Shown here: positions 8,634 through 17,475 of the stretch, one piece after another
Layout of the letters: each line of letters begins with the position of its first letter
Numbering within the stretch: the first letter of the stretch is position 1
Assembly (NCBI RefSeq): GCF_007971525.1
Contig: NZ_CP042437.1
Coordinates: forward strand, 4,588,001-4,652,000
Length of the DNA: 64,000 nucleotides
From: Mucilaginibacter ginsenosidivorax
GTDB lineage: Bacteria > Bacteroidota > Bacteroidia > Sphingobacteriales > Sphingobacteriaceae
Direction: 5' to 3'
Program-made: the position numbers and the translations under genes
Notes under the pieces: generated by a model
Database searches by the model: none
What the model was told of the DNA's origin: nothing
Seen by the model: the letters and a program-made list of their open reading frames with translations, nothing else

Positions 8634-9560
8634 ATGCCAACTGATAAAATAGTTTCCCTGCTTCCATCTGCTACTGAAATAATATGTGCCCTGGGGCTTC
8701 AGGATAACCTGGTGGGCCGATCGCACGAGTGCGATTATCCCGAAATTGTAAAACAACTGCCGGTTTGTACCGAGGCTAATTTCCCGGATGGGTTAAGCAG
8801 TGCCGCTATTGATGTAAAGGTGAAAGAATTGCTGGCCGATGCCTTATCGGTTTACACCGTTAAACGCGAAGTGATTAAACAACTGGCCCCTGATGTAGTA
8901 ATTACGCAGGACCAGTGCGAGGTTTGCGCGGTATCGCTGGCCGATGTTGAATTGGCTTTGGATAATTATCTTGACAAAAAAGCCCGGATGATTTCTCTAC
9001 GTCCTAACAGCCTCGACGATATTTTTAACGATATCACAACTATCGCCGGTGCTCTGGGCGTACAACAGGCCGGCGCCGAACTGCTGGAACTGTTAAATGA
9101 GCGGGTTGACATTATAAAGCACAAGTTGAAATTTGCCGATAGCAAGCCTACGGTGGCCTGTATCGAATGGCTCGATCCCATAATGATATCCGGTAACTGG
9201 GTGCCCGGCCTTGTTAGTATTGCAGGCGGCACACCCATACTGGCACATGACGGTAAACATTCGCCTTATGTAAGCTGGGACGATATCCGGCTACAGAACC
9301 CCGAAATAATAGTAGTGATGCCTTGCGGCTTTTCGATAGAACGTACTTTAAAAGAGATTGATGTTTTAATGCAATTACCAGGTTTTACCGATTTAAAGGC
9401 TATAAAAAACAATCAACTTTACATAGCCGATGGTAACCAGTACTTTAACCGCCCCGGCCCACGGATTGTAGACTCTATAGAAATCCTGGCCGAAATCATC
9501 CGCCCCAAACAATTTGCTTTTGGGTATGAGGGTGAAGGGTGGATTAAGTTTGGGGTGTAA
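8634..9560 (+). CDS. Cobalamin-binding-like ABC transporter substrate-binding domain protein
   Basis: A 308-aa protein with the class III periplasmic-binding fold seen in BtuF-type corrinoid and siderophore binders. It has IVSLLPSATEIICALGLQDNLVGRSHECDYP at the N-terminus, an APDVVITQDQC motif near residue 90, and PCGFSIERTL plus NRPGPRIVDSIEILAEII in the C-terminal lobe. No signal peptide or lipobox is present, unlike classic BtuF. This is common in Bacteroidota homologues annotated as cobalamin-binding protein, so a cytoplasmic role is possible. No permease or ATPase gene is adjacent. Ligand specificity cannot be read from the sequence. Confidence 0.78.
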   Translation: MPTDKIVSLLPSATEIICALGLQDNLVGRSHECDYPEIVKQLPVCTEANFPDGLSSAAIDVKVKELLADALSVYTVKREVIKQLAPDVVITQDQCEVCAVSLADVELALDNYLDKKARMISLRPNSLDDIFNDITTIAGALGVQQAGAELLELLNERVDIIKHKLKFADSKPTVACIEWLDPIMISGNWVPGLVSIAGGTPILAHDGKHSPYVSWDDIRLQNPEIIVVMPCGFSIERTLKEIDVLMQLPGFTDLKAIKNNQLYIADGNQYFNRPGPRIVDSIEILAEIIRPKQFAFGYEGEGWIKFGV

Positions 9561-9677
9561 GGGACTTGCGAAATATTTAGCTTAAAACGTTAACACTGGT
9601 GTTTTTTACCTCGTCATGGGAGTTGTAAAATTTGACGAAACGCTGAAGGGGGAATCACTTATATCGCATGGCGGAGA

Positions 9678-9822
9678 CGACTCACCCCGACGAGGCTACG
9701 CCCGTCTGCCCCTCTCTACGACTGCGTCGCATAGAGGGGCAAAAAATAAAAATGGAGGTTACCCTCTATGCCGCTTTAGCCGGAGAGGAGGGTCGGCCAG
9801 CGCAGCGTAGCCGGGGTGAGTC
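9678..9822. repeat. Palindromic REP/MITE-like intergenic element
   Basis: Outer arms CGACTCACCCCG...GGCTACG (9678-9699) and CGTAGCCGGGGTGAGTC (9806-9822) are inverted. Inside lies a strong hairpin (GCCCCTCT 9708-9715 with AGAGGGGC 9733-9740, extended by GAC/GTC pairing), then a second weaker palindrome (9761-9792). The element is GC-rich compared with its surroundings. A 64-codon open frame through it (from 9616) is rich in Arg/Gly/Ser and looks spurious. The remainder of the 9561-9994 spacer is AT-rich with no other clear feature. Confidence 0.6.
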
Positions 9823-9994
9823 TTAGCCAGCGTTCCAAGCCGATGTTTGTATAAAAAACCGACGTATTATGGTAGCCTCCCGAAACCTCATGCGAAGTGT
9901 TAGGATTAGTTAAATAATAAAATTTCAACTTATTAAAATTATTTAAAAAGTTGCCTATATTTAGCTGCCCTTTATTATCTAACACAATCCTACT

Positions 9995-12574
9995 ATGCGT
10001 AAAATCTTTGTCCTGGTGCTGTTTGCAGCATTTTTTATGAGTACAGCCTTCAAAACTACCGATGGTGTAAAATTTAATGCCGCCGACCTGCGCATCAGCT
10101 GGGAGGTGATAGATAACAATTATCAGAATAAAAATGAAGCGTTAACCGCATTGGTGATCACTAATAGTGGTAAAAATGTTTTGCCGGCTGGCGGATGGAA
10201 GTTTTATTTTAATTCGGGCCGTGGTTTTACCGAGAACGCGGTAAGCGGCAATGCCAAAATAAACCAGGTTAACGGAGATTTATACAGTATTACACCAACC
10301 GCCGGCTTTAAAGATTTAAAACCAGGCGAATCGGCCCGGATAGAATATGTAAATGATGACCCTGTAGTAAACGTTACCGATGCTCCCGAAGGTATATATA
10401 TGGTTTGGGATGAGCAGCCCGAAAAAGGCTATAGCATTGGCTCTTTTGATATTAAACCATATAAACCAAGCTACGCGGGCCTGGTTACTCCAGAAATTGT
10501 TTACGACAGGAATAAAACGGTTACCGATATCCCCGCCGATCAGTTACCTAAAATACTGCCTACACCGGTAAGCTATACGGAAACCGGTGGTACGTTCACC
10601 ATCGACGGAAAAACACCGGTTGTTGCCGATGGAGCCTTTGCCAAAGAAGCAGCTTACCTGGCCAACAGCTTTAGTAAAATATTGGGCAGGCCTTTAACTG
10701 TTTCGTCAGACGCAGCGGGCACAGGTATCGCATTAAAAAAAGTTGACGGTATTGCCCCCGAAGGATATGAACTTAAGGTAAGTGGCCAAGGTGTTGTCAT
10801 TAACGCGTCGACAGCTGCCGGTGCTTTTTATGGTATTCAATCGTTAACAAACCTGGTTTCGCCCGCTGCATGGGTTAAAGCCGAAAAAAGTATTAAAATT
10901 ACTTGTGTGGATGTAAAGGATGCTCCCCGTTTTGCCCATCGCGCCGTAATGCTGGATGTGGCCCGTAATTTTCAAACACAGCAACAGGTTATTAAACTGA
11001 TTGAGGCCATGAGCCTTTATAAGCTAAATGTTTTGCACCTGCACTTAACGGATGATGAAGGCTGGCGAATTGAAATTCCATCATTACCCGAGCTTACTTC
11101 GGTTGCTTCAAAACGTGGCCATACGCTGGATAGCAAAACTCACCTGCCTGCATCCCATGGTTCGGGGCCTGATGTAAATAATCCTTATGGCTCCGGTTTT
11201 TACACTAAAGCCGAGTACATCGAAATACTAAAATACGCTACCGACAGGCACATCATTGTAATCCCCGAGATTGAAACACCGGGCCATGCCCGTGCATCTA
11301 TCAAAGCCATGGATGCCCGTTATGACCGCCTGGTGGCCGAAGGTAAAAAAGACGAAGCCGCTAAATATTTACTGCGCGATTTGGACGATAAATCTGAATA
11401 CAGGTCTGTACAATATTGGAATGATAATGTAATTAACGTGTCGTTGCCATCAACTTATACTTTTGTGGAAAGGGTTGTTGATGATTTGATCGCCATTTAC
11501 AAAGAAGCCGGTGCGCCATTGCCTGGTATTCATTTTGGCGGTGATGAAGTGCCGCCCCACGTTTGGGAAAAATCGCCGGCCTACCTGGCTTTAAAGGCCA
11601 GCCATCCTGAAATTCAAAACACAGGCGATTTATGGTATTATTTTTACGGCCGGGTAAACCAGATACTAAAAGCCAAAGGAATTCACCTGGCGGGATGGGA
11701 AGAAATGGCCCTGCGTAAAACAAAGATAGACGGTAACGACACCTATGTGCCCAATCCCGATTTTACTGGCGAGCACCTTCAGGCCGATGTATGGAACAAC
11801 GTTTTAGGCGGCGGGCAGGAAGACCTGGCCTACAAACTGGCCAATGGCGGCTACAAAGTAGTGCTTACCTGTGTTACCAACTTGTACTTTGATATGGCCA
11901 ACTACAAATCATTTGATGAGCCAGGCTACTATTGGGGCGCGTTTTTGGGTATCGATAAATTTTACTCCTTTATCCCGTATGATTATTTCAAAAATGCCGA
12001 CGTTGATAGGAATGGTGCGCCCATAAATCAAAATATATTTTTAGGCAAGCAACGCCTTACCGATTATGGCAAATCCAACATCATTGGCTTACAGGGCGCA
12101 CTATGGGCCGAAACAGTTAAAGGACCCGAGCGTATGGATTACATGATATTCCCCCGCCTGTTTGGGCTGGCCGAGCGAGCCTGGGCGGCAGACCCGGCCT
12201 GGGCTACCGAAAAAGACCCCATAAAGGCAAAACAAGAGTACGATTTAGCGTGGTCGACATTTTTGAATGTATTGGGTAAACGGGAGTTACCTCGTTTGAG
12301 TTATTATAGTGGTGGCTATAATTACCGTGTACCCAAGCCAGGCATCAGCTTGCAGGATGGTAAGTACGCCAGCAATATCGAATTCCCGGGCCTAACCATC
12401 CGTTACACCACCAACGGTAAAGACCCTGATGCTAACAGCAAAATATATACCGCACCGGTTGATTATAAAGGAGGCGAAATTAAATTCCGCGCCTTTGACC
12501 CAAAAGGCAGGGGAGGTAACATAGCAACAGGCGGCGAAGCCGCCGAAGGAAAGAAACAGGGATCAACATTGTAA
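9995..12574 (+). CDS. Secreted beta-N-acetylhexosaminidase (GH20)
   Basis: An 859-aa secreted glycoside hydrolase. A signal peptide (MRKIFVLVLFAAFFMSTAF) is followed by an N-terminal carbohydrate-binding CHB_HEX domain (about 28-150), a GH20b alpha/beta domain (about 180-310) and the GH20 TIM barrel (about 315-760). The catalytic pair is D517-E518 in HFGGDEVP: Asp positions the substrate acetamido group and Glu is the acid/base. A chitobiase C-terminal domain (ISLQDGKYASNIEFPGLTIRYTTNGKDP) completes the protein. It releases terminal GlcNAc or GalNAc from chitin oligosaccharides or glycans in the periplasm or outside the cell. It is a single gene with its own terminator and no linked SusC/D pair. 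Confidence 0.94.
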   Translation: MRKIFVLVLFAAFFMSTAFKTTDGVKFNAADLRISWEVIDNNYQNKNEALTALVITNSGKNVLPAGGWKFYFNSGRGFTENAVSGNAKINQVNGDLYSITPTAGFKDLKPGESARIEYVNDDPVVNVTDAPEGIYMVWDEQPEKGYSIGSFDIKPYKPSYAGLVTPEIVYDRNKTVTDIPADQLPKILPTPVSYTETGGTFTIDGKTPVVADGAFAKEAAYLANSFSKILGRPLTVSSDAAGTGIALKKVDGIAPEGYELKVSGQGVVINASTAAGAFYGIQSLTNLVSPAAWVKAEKSIKITCVDVKDAPRFAHRAVMLDVARNFQTQQQVIKLIEAMSLYKLNVLHLHLTDDEGWRIEIPSLPELTSVASKRGHTLDSKTHLPASHGSGPDVNNPYGSGFYTKAEYIEILKYATDRHIIVIPEIETPGHARASIKAMDARYDRLVAEGKKDEAAKYLLRDLDDKSEYRSVQYWNDNVINVSLPSTYTFVERVVDDLIAIYKEAGAPLPGIHFGGDEVPPHVWEKSPAYLALKASHPEIQNTGDLWYYFYGRVNQILKAKGIHLAGWEEMALRKTKIDGNDTYVPNPDFTGEHLQADVWNNVLGGGQEDLAYKLANGGYKVVLTCVTNLYFDMANYKSFDEPGYYWGAFLGIDKFYSFIPYDYFKNADVDRNGAPINQNIFLGKQRLTDYGKSNIIGLQGALWAETVKGPERMDYMIFPRLFGLAERAWAADPAWATEKDPIKAKQEYDLAWSTFLNVLGKRELPRLSYYSGGYNYRVPKPGISLQDGKYASNIEFPGLTIRYTTNGKDPDANSKIYTAPVDYKGGEIKFRAFDPKGRGGNIATGGEAAEGKKQGSTL

Positions 12575-12745
12575 GTCTTAAGTCCGAAGCCTTGAGTCGA
12601 AAGTCAAAATAAAAACAAAAAAAATCCGCAAATCAAAACAATTGACTGCGGATTTTTTTTGTGACTAATGACTAATGACTAATGACTAATGACTAATGAC
12701 TAATGACTAATGACTAATGACTAATGACTAATGACTAATGACTAA
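12573..12745. repeat. Inverted heptamer arrays, including 12 perfect TGACTAA copies
   Basis: Forward heptamers AAGTCTT, AAGTCCG, AAGCCTT, GAGTCGA, AAGTCAA (12573-12607) overlap the stop of the GH20 gene. After a terminator hairpin, TGACTAA is repeated exactly 12 times (12662-12745) in the inverse orientation (AGTCATT when read on the other strand). The array supplies the stop codon of the convergent gene at 12742. The perfect copies contrast with the degenerate left arm and suggest recent expansion. Confidence 0.9.
12621..12660. terminator. Terminator hairpin between convergent genes
   Basis: AAAATCCGCA (12621-12630) pairs with TGCGGATTTT (12647-12656), followed by more T on the plus strand and preceded by an A run. 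It can act in both directions for the GH20 gene and the convergent minus-strand gene. Confidence 0.82.
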
Positions 12746-13830
12746 ACCGCAGGATAACGTCTTCTTAAAAGAGCATAAAATTTCTCGGCTGTAGCAGCTT
12801 TGCTTTCCCAGTTGTTTTTGGCAACGTAATTGGTTTTCAGGAAGCGCTCGGCCTCTTCGTAAGTGTTAAAGCGGTTTACTATTTCAATTGCTTCGCTGTA
12901 GGCGAGGCTGTAACCGTTAAATAGGTCTTTAATGTAAAGTAACTTATCGTTCAGGTTTATGGCCGATTTCAGGTCGATAACAGGCAATGCATTTACATGT
13001 GCCGATAAACCGTTGTCCCGTTCGGTCTTTTGAGCCGACATCTTTTGGTTAAAGGTGAGTATTTCTTCTTTAGCCGTTTCGGTTTTAGCCACCATCGGTT
13101 TAAACAACTCGGGCTGCGGTGCGGGCGCCGGTTTTTCAACCACCGGTGTTGGCACTGCTATCGGTTCTTCAATGTGTGTTACGGGTTCGGCATCTTTAAA
13201 ATCTGGTTCAGAAACGTCGGTCTCATCCAAAACTATTTCTTGTTTCAGTATTTCGGGTTGTTCTGTTTCAAAGGAATCTATAGTGTTATCTGCTTCCGTG
13301 TCGATAAACGAGATCGGTTCTTGGTTGGCTGCAGGGGGGAGTTCTATTTCGGGTTTAATGGGGTTATAAGGCACGTGAACGGGCGGTTCGGCTTCTTTAC
13401 TTAATTCCAGCCTGTTTTCAATTATCGGTTTTTGCTGAACTACCGGCTCAAAAAAGCGGCGCTCGTGCAAGGGTTCTGGCCTCGGGGGCGATGTAGTTGT
13501 AACCGCCGGCCTGGGTTTTTCAATTACAGGCTCGGGCTTAATGGCTACCGGCTCCGATTGCTCGGCCGGTGTGGCTTTGCGCTCATGTATTTTGCGCAAT
13601 ATTTCGGCATGATCTTTTAAAAAATGGGCATTGGCTACAAAAAGCTCCAGTTCAAGTTCATTCAAATCGCTGCTTTCGGCTTTCAGGTAATCATATTGGT
13701 CGTTAAGCTCTTGTAAAATGCCACCAATCTTTTTAAAAATATCCATTTGCTTCATGGCTTCAATGTTGGGAAAATGCTTACCAAAAATAGGATAAAATTC
13801 TGATATTTGGCGCCGTGCTATACCATACAC
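12742..13830 (-). CDS. Pro/Glu-rich hypothetical protein
   Basis: Not recognised as a named family. It has three parts: an N-terminal helical segment (MDIFKKIGGILQELNDQYDYLKAESSDLNELELELFVANAHFL), a long low-complexity middle rich in Pro, Glu and Val (about residues 90-270), and a conserved-looking C-terminal helical domain of about 90 aa (INLNDKLLYIKDLFNGYSLAYSEAIEIVNRFNTYEEAERFL). No signal peptide or membrane segment is seen. The upstream in-frame ATG at 13830 gives 362 aa, but ATG at 13755 (MKQMDIF) or 13746 (MDIFKKI) is a more natural start. The stop codon lies in the TGACTAA array. Confidence 0.7.
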   Translation of the reverse strand: MYGIARRQISEFYPIFGKHFPNIEAMKQMDIFKKIGGILQELNDQYDYLKAESSDLNELELELFVANAHFLKDHAEILRKIHERKATPAEQSEPVAIKPEPVIEKPRPAVTTTSPPRPEPLHERRFFEPVVQQKPIIENRLELSKEAEPPVHVPYNPIKPEIELPPAANQEPISFIDTEADNTIDSFETEQPEILKQEIVLDETDVSEPDFKDAEPVTHIEEPIAVPTPVVEKPAPAPQPELFKPMVAKTETAKEEILTFNQKMSAQKTERDNGLSAHVNALPVIDLKSAINLNDKLLYIKDLFNGYSLAYSEAIEIVNRFNTYEEAERFLKTNYVAKNNWESKAATAEKFYALLRRRYPAV

Positions 13831-13948
13831 GCTGTATGCTATAGTTACAATATGAATATCAGTTGCTTTGTTTTACATCTTCCGTTTTTTTCTTTTCGGG
13901 CTTAGGAGGCAAGGATTTAACACCGGGATTTGGCAATCACCCAATTTT

Positions 13949-14018
13949 TTAGGATTTAGAGATTGTTTTTTAGGATTTAGGGTTTGAGGTAGTATTTGGA
14001 GTTTAGTATTTAGAATTT
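13949..14018. repeat. Degenerate heptamer array upstream of tdk
   Basis: Ten consecutive 7-bp units: TTAGGAT, TTAGAGA, TTGTTTT, TTAGGAT, TTAGGGT, TTGAGGT, AGTATTT, GGAGTTT, AGTATTT, AGAATTT. The last ends 9 bp before the tdk start codon. Unlike the other arrays in the window it has no visible inverted partner. Confidence 0.65.
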
Positions 14019-14027
14019 ATTTAAAGA

Positions 14028-14600
14028 ATGGTTTACCACGAAGATGTTTTCAGGCGTAAAAGTGAATCGGGTGGCAGTATCGAACTGGTATGCGGATCTA
14101 TGTTTTCGGGTAAAACCGAAGAACTTATCCGCAGGTTAAACCGTGCACGTATAGCTAAACTAAAAGTAGAGATATTTAGCCCTAAATCAGATACACGTTA
14201 CAGCGAGGATGCCATTGTTTCGCACAATGCCAACAGGTTTAGCTCAACACCGGTTGATAGCGCATCGGCTATATTATTGCTCACCAATGATGCCCACGTG
14301 ATAGGGGTAGATGAAGCCCAGTTTTTTGATGATCAGCTTCCGGAAGTATGTACTATACTGGCTAACCGGGGTATTCGTGTAATAGTTGCCGGGTTAGATA
14401 TGGATTTTAAAGGCCGCCCTTTTGGGCCTATGCCAGCCATTATGGCCATTGCCGAATCGGTTACCAAGCTGCATGCCGTTTGCGTGCAATGCGGAAACCC
14501 TGCTATGTACTCGTATCGCCTTGTACCCGATGACGCCCGCATCCTTTTGGGCGAGAAAGAAAGCTACGAACCCCGTTGCCGCATTTGCTATAATAGTTAA
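14028..14600 (+). CDS. tdk: Thymidine kinase (type II)
   Basis: A 190-aa cytosolic thymidine kinase that phosphorylates thymidine for pyrimidine salvage. The P-loop GSMFSGKT is at residues 23-30, and the Walker B/catalytic segment IGVDEAQFFD holds D95-E96. The structural zinc site is formed by C152-x2-C155 and C184-x2-C187. The lasso segment around SYRL near residue 163 binds the thymidine base. Length fits the type II family. The start follows the heptamer array directly, so its leader is unusual. Transcription is probably monocistronic. Confidence 0.96.
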   Translation: MVYHEDVFRRKSESGGSIELVCGSMFSGKTEELIRRLNRARIAKLKVEIFSPKSDTRYSEDAIVSHNANRFSSTPVDSASAILLLTNDAHVIGVDEAQFFDDQLPEVCTILANRGIRVIVAGLDMDFKGRPFGPMPAIMAIAESVTKLHAVCVQCGNPAMYSYRLVPDDARILLGEKESYEPRCRICYNS

Positions 14601-14767
14601 GGTAATTATAGCCGAAAATATTTTCTTGTATAAGCTTAATTGCTAAAACAAAAAGTGGTCTGTTTGTTATTATAACACCGACTTGTTTAATTTTAGGATG
14701 AATTATAGGAAATTTTTATAATTTTTAATTAAAGTTAACTATATTCGGTATTAACTATCAATACCTT

Positions 14768-15136
14768 ATGGCTAAGAAAATTTTAGTGATCGAAGATGAT
14801 AAAGACATCAGGGATACTATAGTGTACGTTCTGGAAGAAGAGGGCTACGAGGTTGTAGCCTCGGACAATGCCCGGATATTAAAAAAACTTTTAGAAATAA
14901 GCCCTGACCTTATCCTGTTGGATAACTGGCTCACCGACTGGAAAAGTGATGCCAGCGGCCAGGAAATAAGCAAAGGACTTAAAAGCGACCCAACCACAAG
15001 TCATATACCGGTTGTCATGATATCGGCTGTAAACAACATTGAAGAAATTACCAAGGCCGGAAGCGCCAACGGTTATTTGAAAAAACCATTCGATTTAACC
15101 GAGTTAACCGGAATAGTGAAAAAGTATCTGGAATAA
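14768..15136 (+). CDS. Single-domain response regulator (CheY-like receiver)
   Basis: A 122-aa receiver domain with no output domain. The acidic pocket is ED-D at residues 9-11, the phosphoacceptor is D52 in LILLDNWL, the conserved Ser/Thr is S84 or nearby in VVMISAV, and the lysine is in YLKKPFD near 105. Such proteins pass phosphate in relays or act by protein-protein contact. No histidine kinase gene is adjacent, so its partner is elsewhere. A shared bidirectional terminator separates it from the convergent TonB receptor gene. Confidence 0.92.
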   Translation: MAKKILVIEDDKDIRDTIVYVLEEEGYEVVASDNARILKKLLEISPDLILLDNWLTDWKSDASGQEISKGLKSDPTTSHIPVVMISAVNNIEEITKAGSANGYLKKPFDLTELTGIVKKYLE

Positions 15137-15154
15137 CTTGTACTATGTTTAAAC

Positions 15155-15188
15155 AAAAAGGCCTTCCATACCCCGGAAGGCCTTTTTT
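15155..15188. terminator. Bidirectional terminator between convergent genes
   Basis: AAAAAGGCCTTCC (15155-15167) pairs perfectly with GGAAGGCCTTTTT (15175-15187), a 13-bp stem with a 7-base loop and a T tail. It ends just before the stop codon of the minus-strand gene, so it can serve both genes. Confidence 0.92.
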
Positions 15189-15190
15189 GA

Positions 15191-17371
15191 TTAAAGCTTA
15201 ATCCCAAAGCCTACATTAAATGTTCGGCCATCTGCAGGCAAAATACCCGGCCCGGGGTACATGTTAATACGCCGGGTATAATATTGGGCATCAAAAAGAT
15301 TATTTATCCCGGCGCTGATGTGGTAGTTTTTAAGAAACCGGTAGTTGAATGCCCAGTCGGCCACATGATAGGCGGGTACTATTCCTGTAGCACCGGTGGA
15401 GTTAAATGCCGTATTATTGGCATCGCTGTAGCTTTTGCTGGTATAGCTCAACTGCAGGGTACTGCTTACCGGTCCGCTTAAAAAGGTAATGCCGGTACGG
15501 TTTATCCAGTCGGGCACATTTTCAAGGTGGTTGCCGGCCAGGCTAATATTTTTACCTGCCTGGTTAATTGATCCGGTAATGTAGCGCCCGTGTGTATAAG
15601 CTAGCGAGTTAAACAAACGGATATCGCTTCCCGCATAGGAATCAAACGAACGGAGCAATGATACTTCGGTATAAGCCTCAATCCCCTTGGCCACGCCATT
15701 GCCAATATTAGTTAAATACAAATGGCTTACATTTTGAGCATCGGTTTGGGTGAGTGTACCTGCCCTGTTGTTGTAGCGTACATAAAAGCCATTAATGTCA
15801 TAACTAAATAGGGTACCTATGTTGCCGCGGTAACCCATATCTATATCATATCCCCGGCTATCTTTAATGTTAGGGTTAATCACCGTCAGGTTATCAGCAG
15901 GAGTAACGGCGGCATACAGGTAGGGGCGATAAGCCTGCGAAATATTGCAGTACAGCTGGCTGCCATTCCCGAACTGGTACTGTAACCCTGTGCCAAACAG
16001 CGGGAAGTTGCGGTCTCCTTTATAGCCAATAGGGAAGGTAGCATTACTTATAACGCCCGAGGTGGTTGATTTAATAACCTCGTACCGTACTCCCGGCGTT
16101 ATGGTAAATTGTGGTGTAACCTGGAAAATGTTCTCGGCGAAGGCTGCATAGTTGATGGAGTGCAGCCTTAAATCGATGCCATAAGGTTTAACCAGCGTTA
16201 AATCAAAATCGGAGGCGATGGTGCCTACACCTTTTTGCCTGCGTTTGGTGGTTTCTTCAAAATATCTTACCCCGGTGGTAAAGGTGCTTTTAAGGTTGCC
16301 CAATTTATAGGTATGCAGTAAACGTGCTTCGGTGGTAAAGCCTGCATAATAATCCCTGTCTACCTGGCGTGGGTTAAAAGTTTTCAGGCTGGTATTAACG
16401 GTGTCTTTAATGTTAGGGGTATTAATAAACTGCACGCTGTTACGCTGGCCAAATACCGCATGCGATGTAATTTCCAGCCGGGTATTGCCGCTAAACGCGT
16501 AATTGAATAACAATGCCGGGATATTAATTTCGGGGTTAAAAAAGTTTCTTGCCCTGAATGATTGCTGGTTATCAGCCGCAAATTGAGCATCTGTTAAGCC
16601 GCCCGCAATTTGCTGCACATAATCTGATCGTGAAAACTGCAAGGCTATGCTGCCTTGGCTATTAAACTGGTATTTGATATTGGCATAGTACGCGTGGTAG
16701 GCAAAAGCCGCGTTGGGCCGCCAGCCATCGCCGCGGCGGGTGGAGTAAAACGCGTAGTAGCTTAGTTTGCCAACTTTACCGCCAACGGCGTTGTATGAGT
16801 TAAAAAAGTTATTTGAACCGGCGGTTTGTTCGCTCTCAAAACCAAAAACTTTGGTGCTGTCGCCCTCTTTAATTTTATAGTTTACCATGCCGCCAAACTG
16901 GGGCCCAAATTGCAAGGCTGCCGAACCCCGTACAAACTGTACTTCGCCAATAGCCTGGAAGGGTACGTTATAGTGGTTTTCGGGATAGCCAAATGCGTCG
17001 GAGTTGGTATTGTATCCGTTTTGCCGCATGTTCATTTCTATAGACCGGTGCGGATCGGTGCCCCTATTGCCTATATTCAATTGCAAACCGGCGCCATCCA
17101 TTTCCCAAACATTGAGGCCGGGTACTTTGGCAAAAAGCATGCGGGCAGTATTGCCGGCCAGGTTTGCTTTGCCAGCATCGGGGTAAATTAAATGGGTACG
17201 TTTGCCGGCGAAAATATAAGTGCCCTGCACATTGGGCAAGTATTTTGCCCTGCTTTCTTTAACTATCACGCTATCCAGGTGTAGGGTATCCTTTGTGCTT
17301 TTTTGCGCCCGGGCATAACCGGATGCCACGATGGATAGTGTAAATAGTGTTATTTTATAAAAATTATTCAT
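15191..17371 (-). CDS. FecA-like TonB-dependent outer-membrane receptor
   Basis: A 726-aa outer-membrane receptor that would import a ferric chelate or similar ligand with TonB energy. A signal peptide (MNNFYKITLFTLSIVASGYARAQ) supports the ATG at 17371; an earlier in-frame ATG at 17404 would add 11 hydrophilic residues and is less likely. The plug domain has a TonB-box-like LDSVIVKES and the FecA-type motif GSAALQFGPQFGGMVNYKIKEG. A 22-strand barrel follows and ends in NVGFGIKL. The upstream minus-strand gene (17476-18027) probably belongs to the same unit. The ligand is unknown; iron-citrate or siderophore transport is an inference from similarity to FecA. Confidence 0.88.
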   Translation of the reverse strand: MNNFYKITLFTLSIVASGYARAQKSTKDTLHLDSVIVKESRAKYLPNVQGTYIFAGKRTHLIYPDAGKANLAGNTARMLFAKVPGLNVWEMDGAGLQLNIGNRGTDPHRSIEMNMRQNGYNTNSDAFGYPENHYNVPFQAIGEVQFVRGSAALQFGPQFGGMVNYKIKEGDSTKVFGFESEQTAGSNNFFNSYNAVGGKVGKLSYYAFYSTRRGDGWRPNAAFAYHAYYANIKYQFNSQGSIALQFSRSDYVQQIAGGLTDAQFAADNQQSFRARNFFNPEINIPALLFNYAFSGNTRLEITSHAVFGQRNSVQFINTPNIKDTVNTSLKTFNPRQVDRDYYAGFTTEARLLHTYKLGNLKSTFTTGVRYFEETTKRRQKGVGTIASDFDLTLVKPYGIDLRLHSINYAAFAENIFQVTPQFTITPGVRYEVIKSTTSGVISNATFPIGYKGDRNFPLFGTGLQYQFGNGSQLYCNISQAYRPYLYAAVTPADNLTVINPNIKDSRGYDIDMGYRGNIGTLFSYDINGFYVRYNNRAGTLTQTDAQNVSHLYLTNIGNGVAKGIEAYTEVSLLRSFDSYAGSDIRLFNSLAYTHGRYITGSINQAGKNISLAGNHLENVPDWINRTGITFLSGPVSSTLQLSYTSKSYSDANNTAFNSTGATGIVPAYHVADWAFNYRFLKNYHISAGINNLFDAQYYTRRINMYPGPGILPADGRTFNVGFGIKL

Positions 17372-17402
17372 GAGTTTAAATTGATGATAAATGCACACAC
17401 CC

Positions 17403-17429
17403 ACCCCGCGGGTAAAATACCCCCGGGGC
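17403..17429 (-). promoter_or_regulatory. GC-rich hairpin in the leader of the TonB receptor gene
   Basis: CCCCGCGGG and CCCCCGGGG flank a TAAAATA loop, giving a nine-position stem with one mismatch, 32 bp upstream of the receptor start. There is no T run on the minus strand, so it is more likely an RNA structure or attenuator in the 17476-18027/15191-17371 unit than a terminator. Confidence 0.35.
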
Positions 17430-17475
17430 GCGTTAAGCAGCCATTAATGTTGTTATTGATAGTAATAATTGCTTA

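Noticed and set aside
9616..9810. 64-codon open frame in the spacer before the GH20 gene
   Set aside because: It runs through nested palindromes, has biased Arg/Gly/Ser composition and no likeness to a protein family.
12662..12745. Possible CRISPR array
   Set aside because: The repeat is a 7-bp tandem unit with no spacers, and no cas genes are near.
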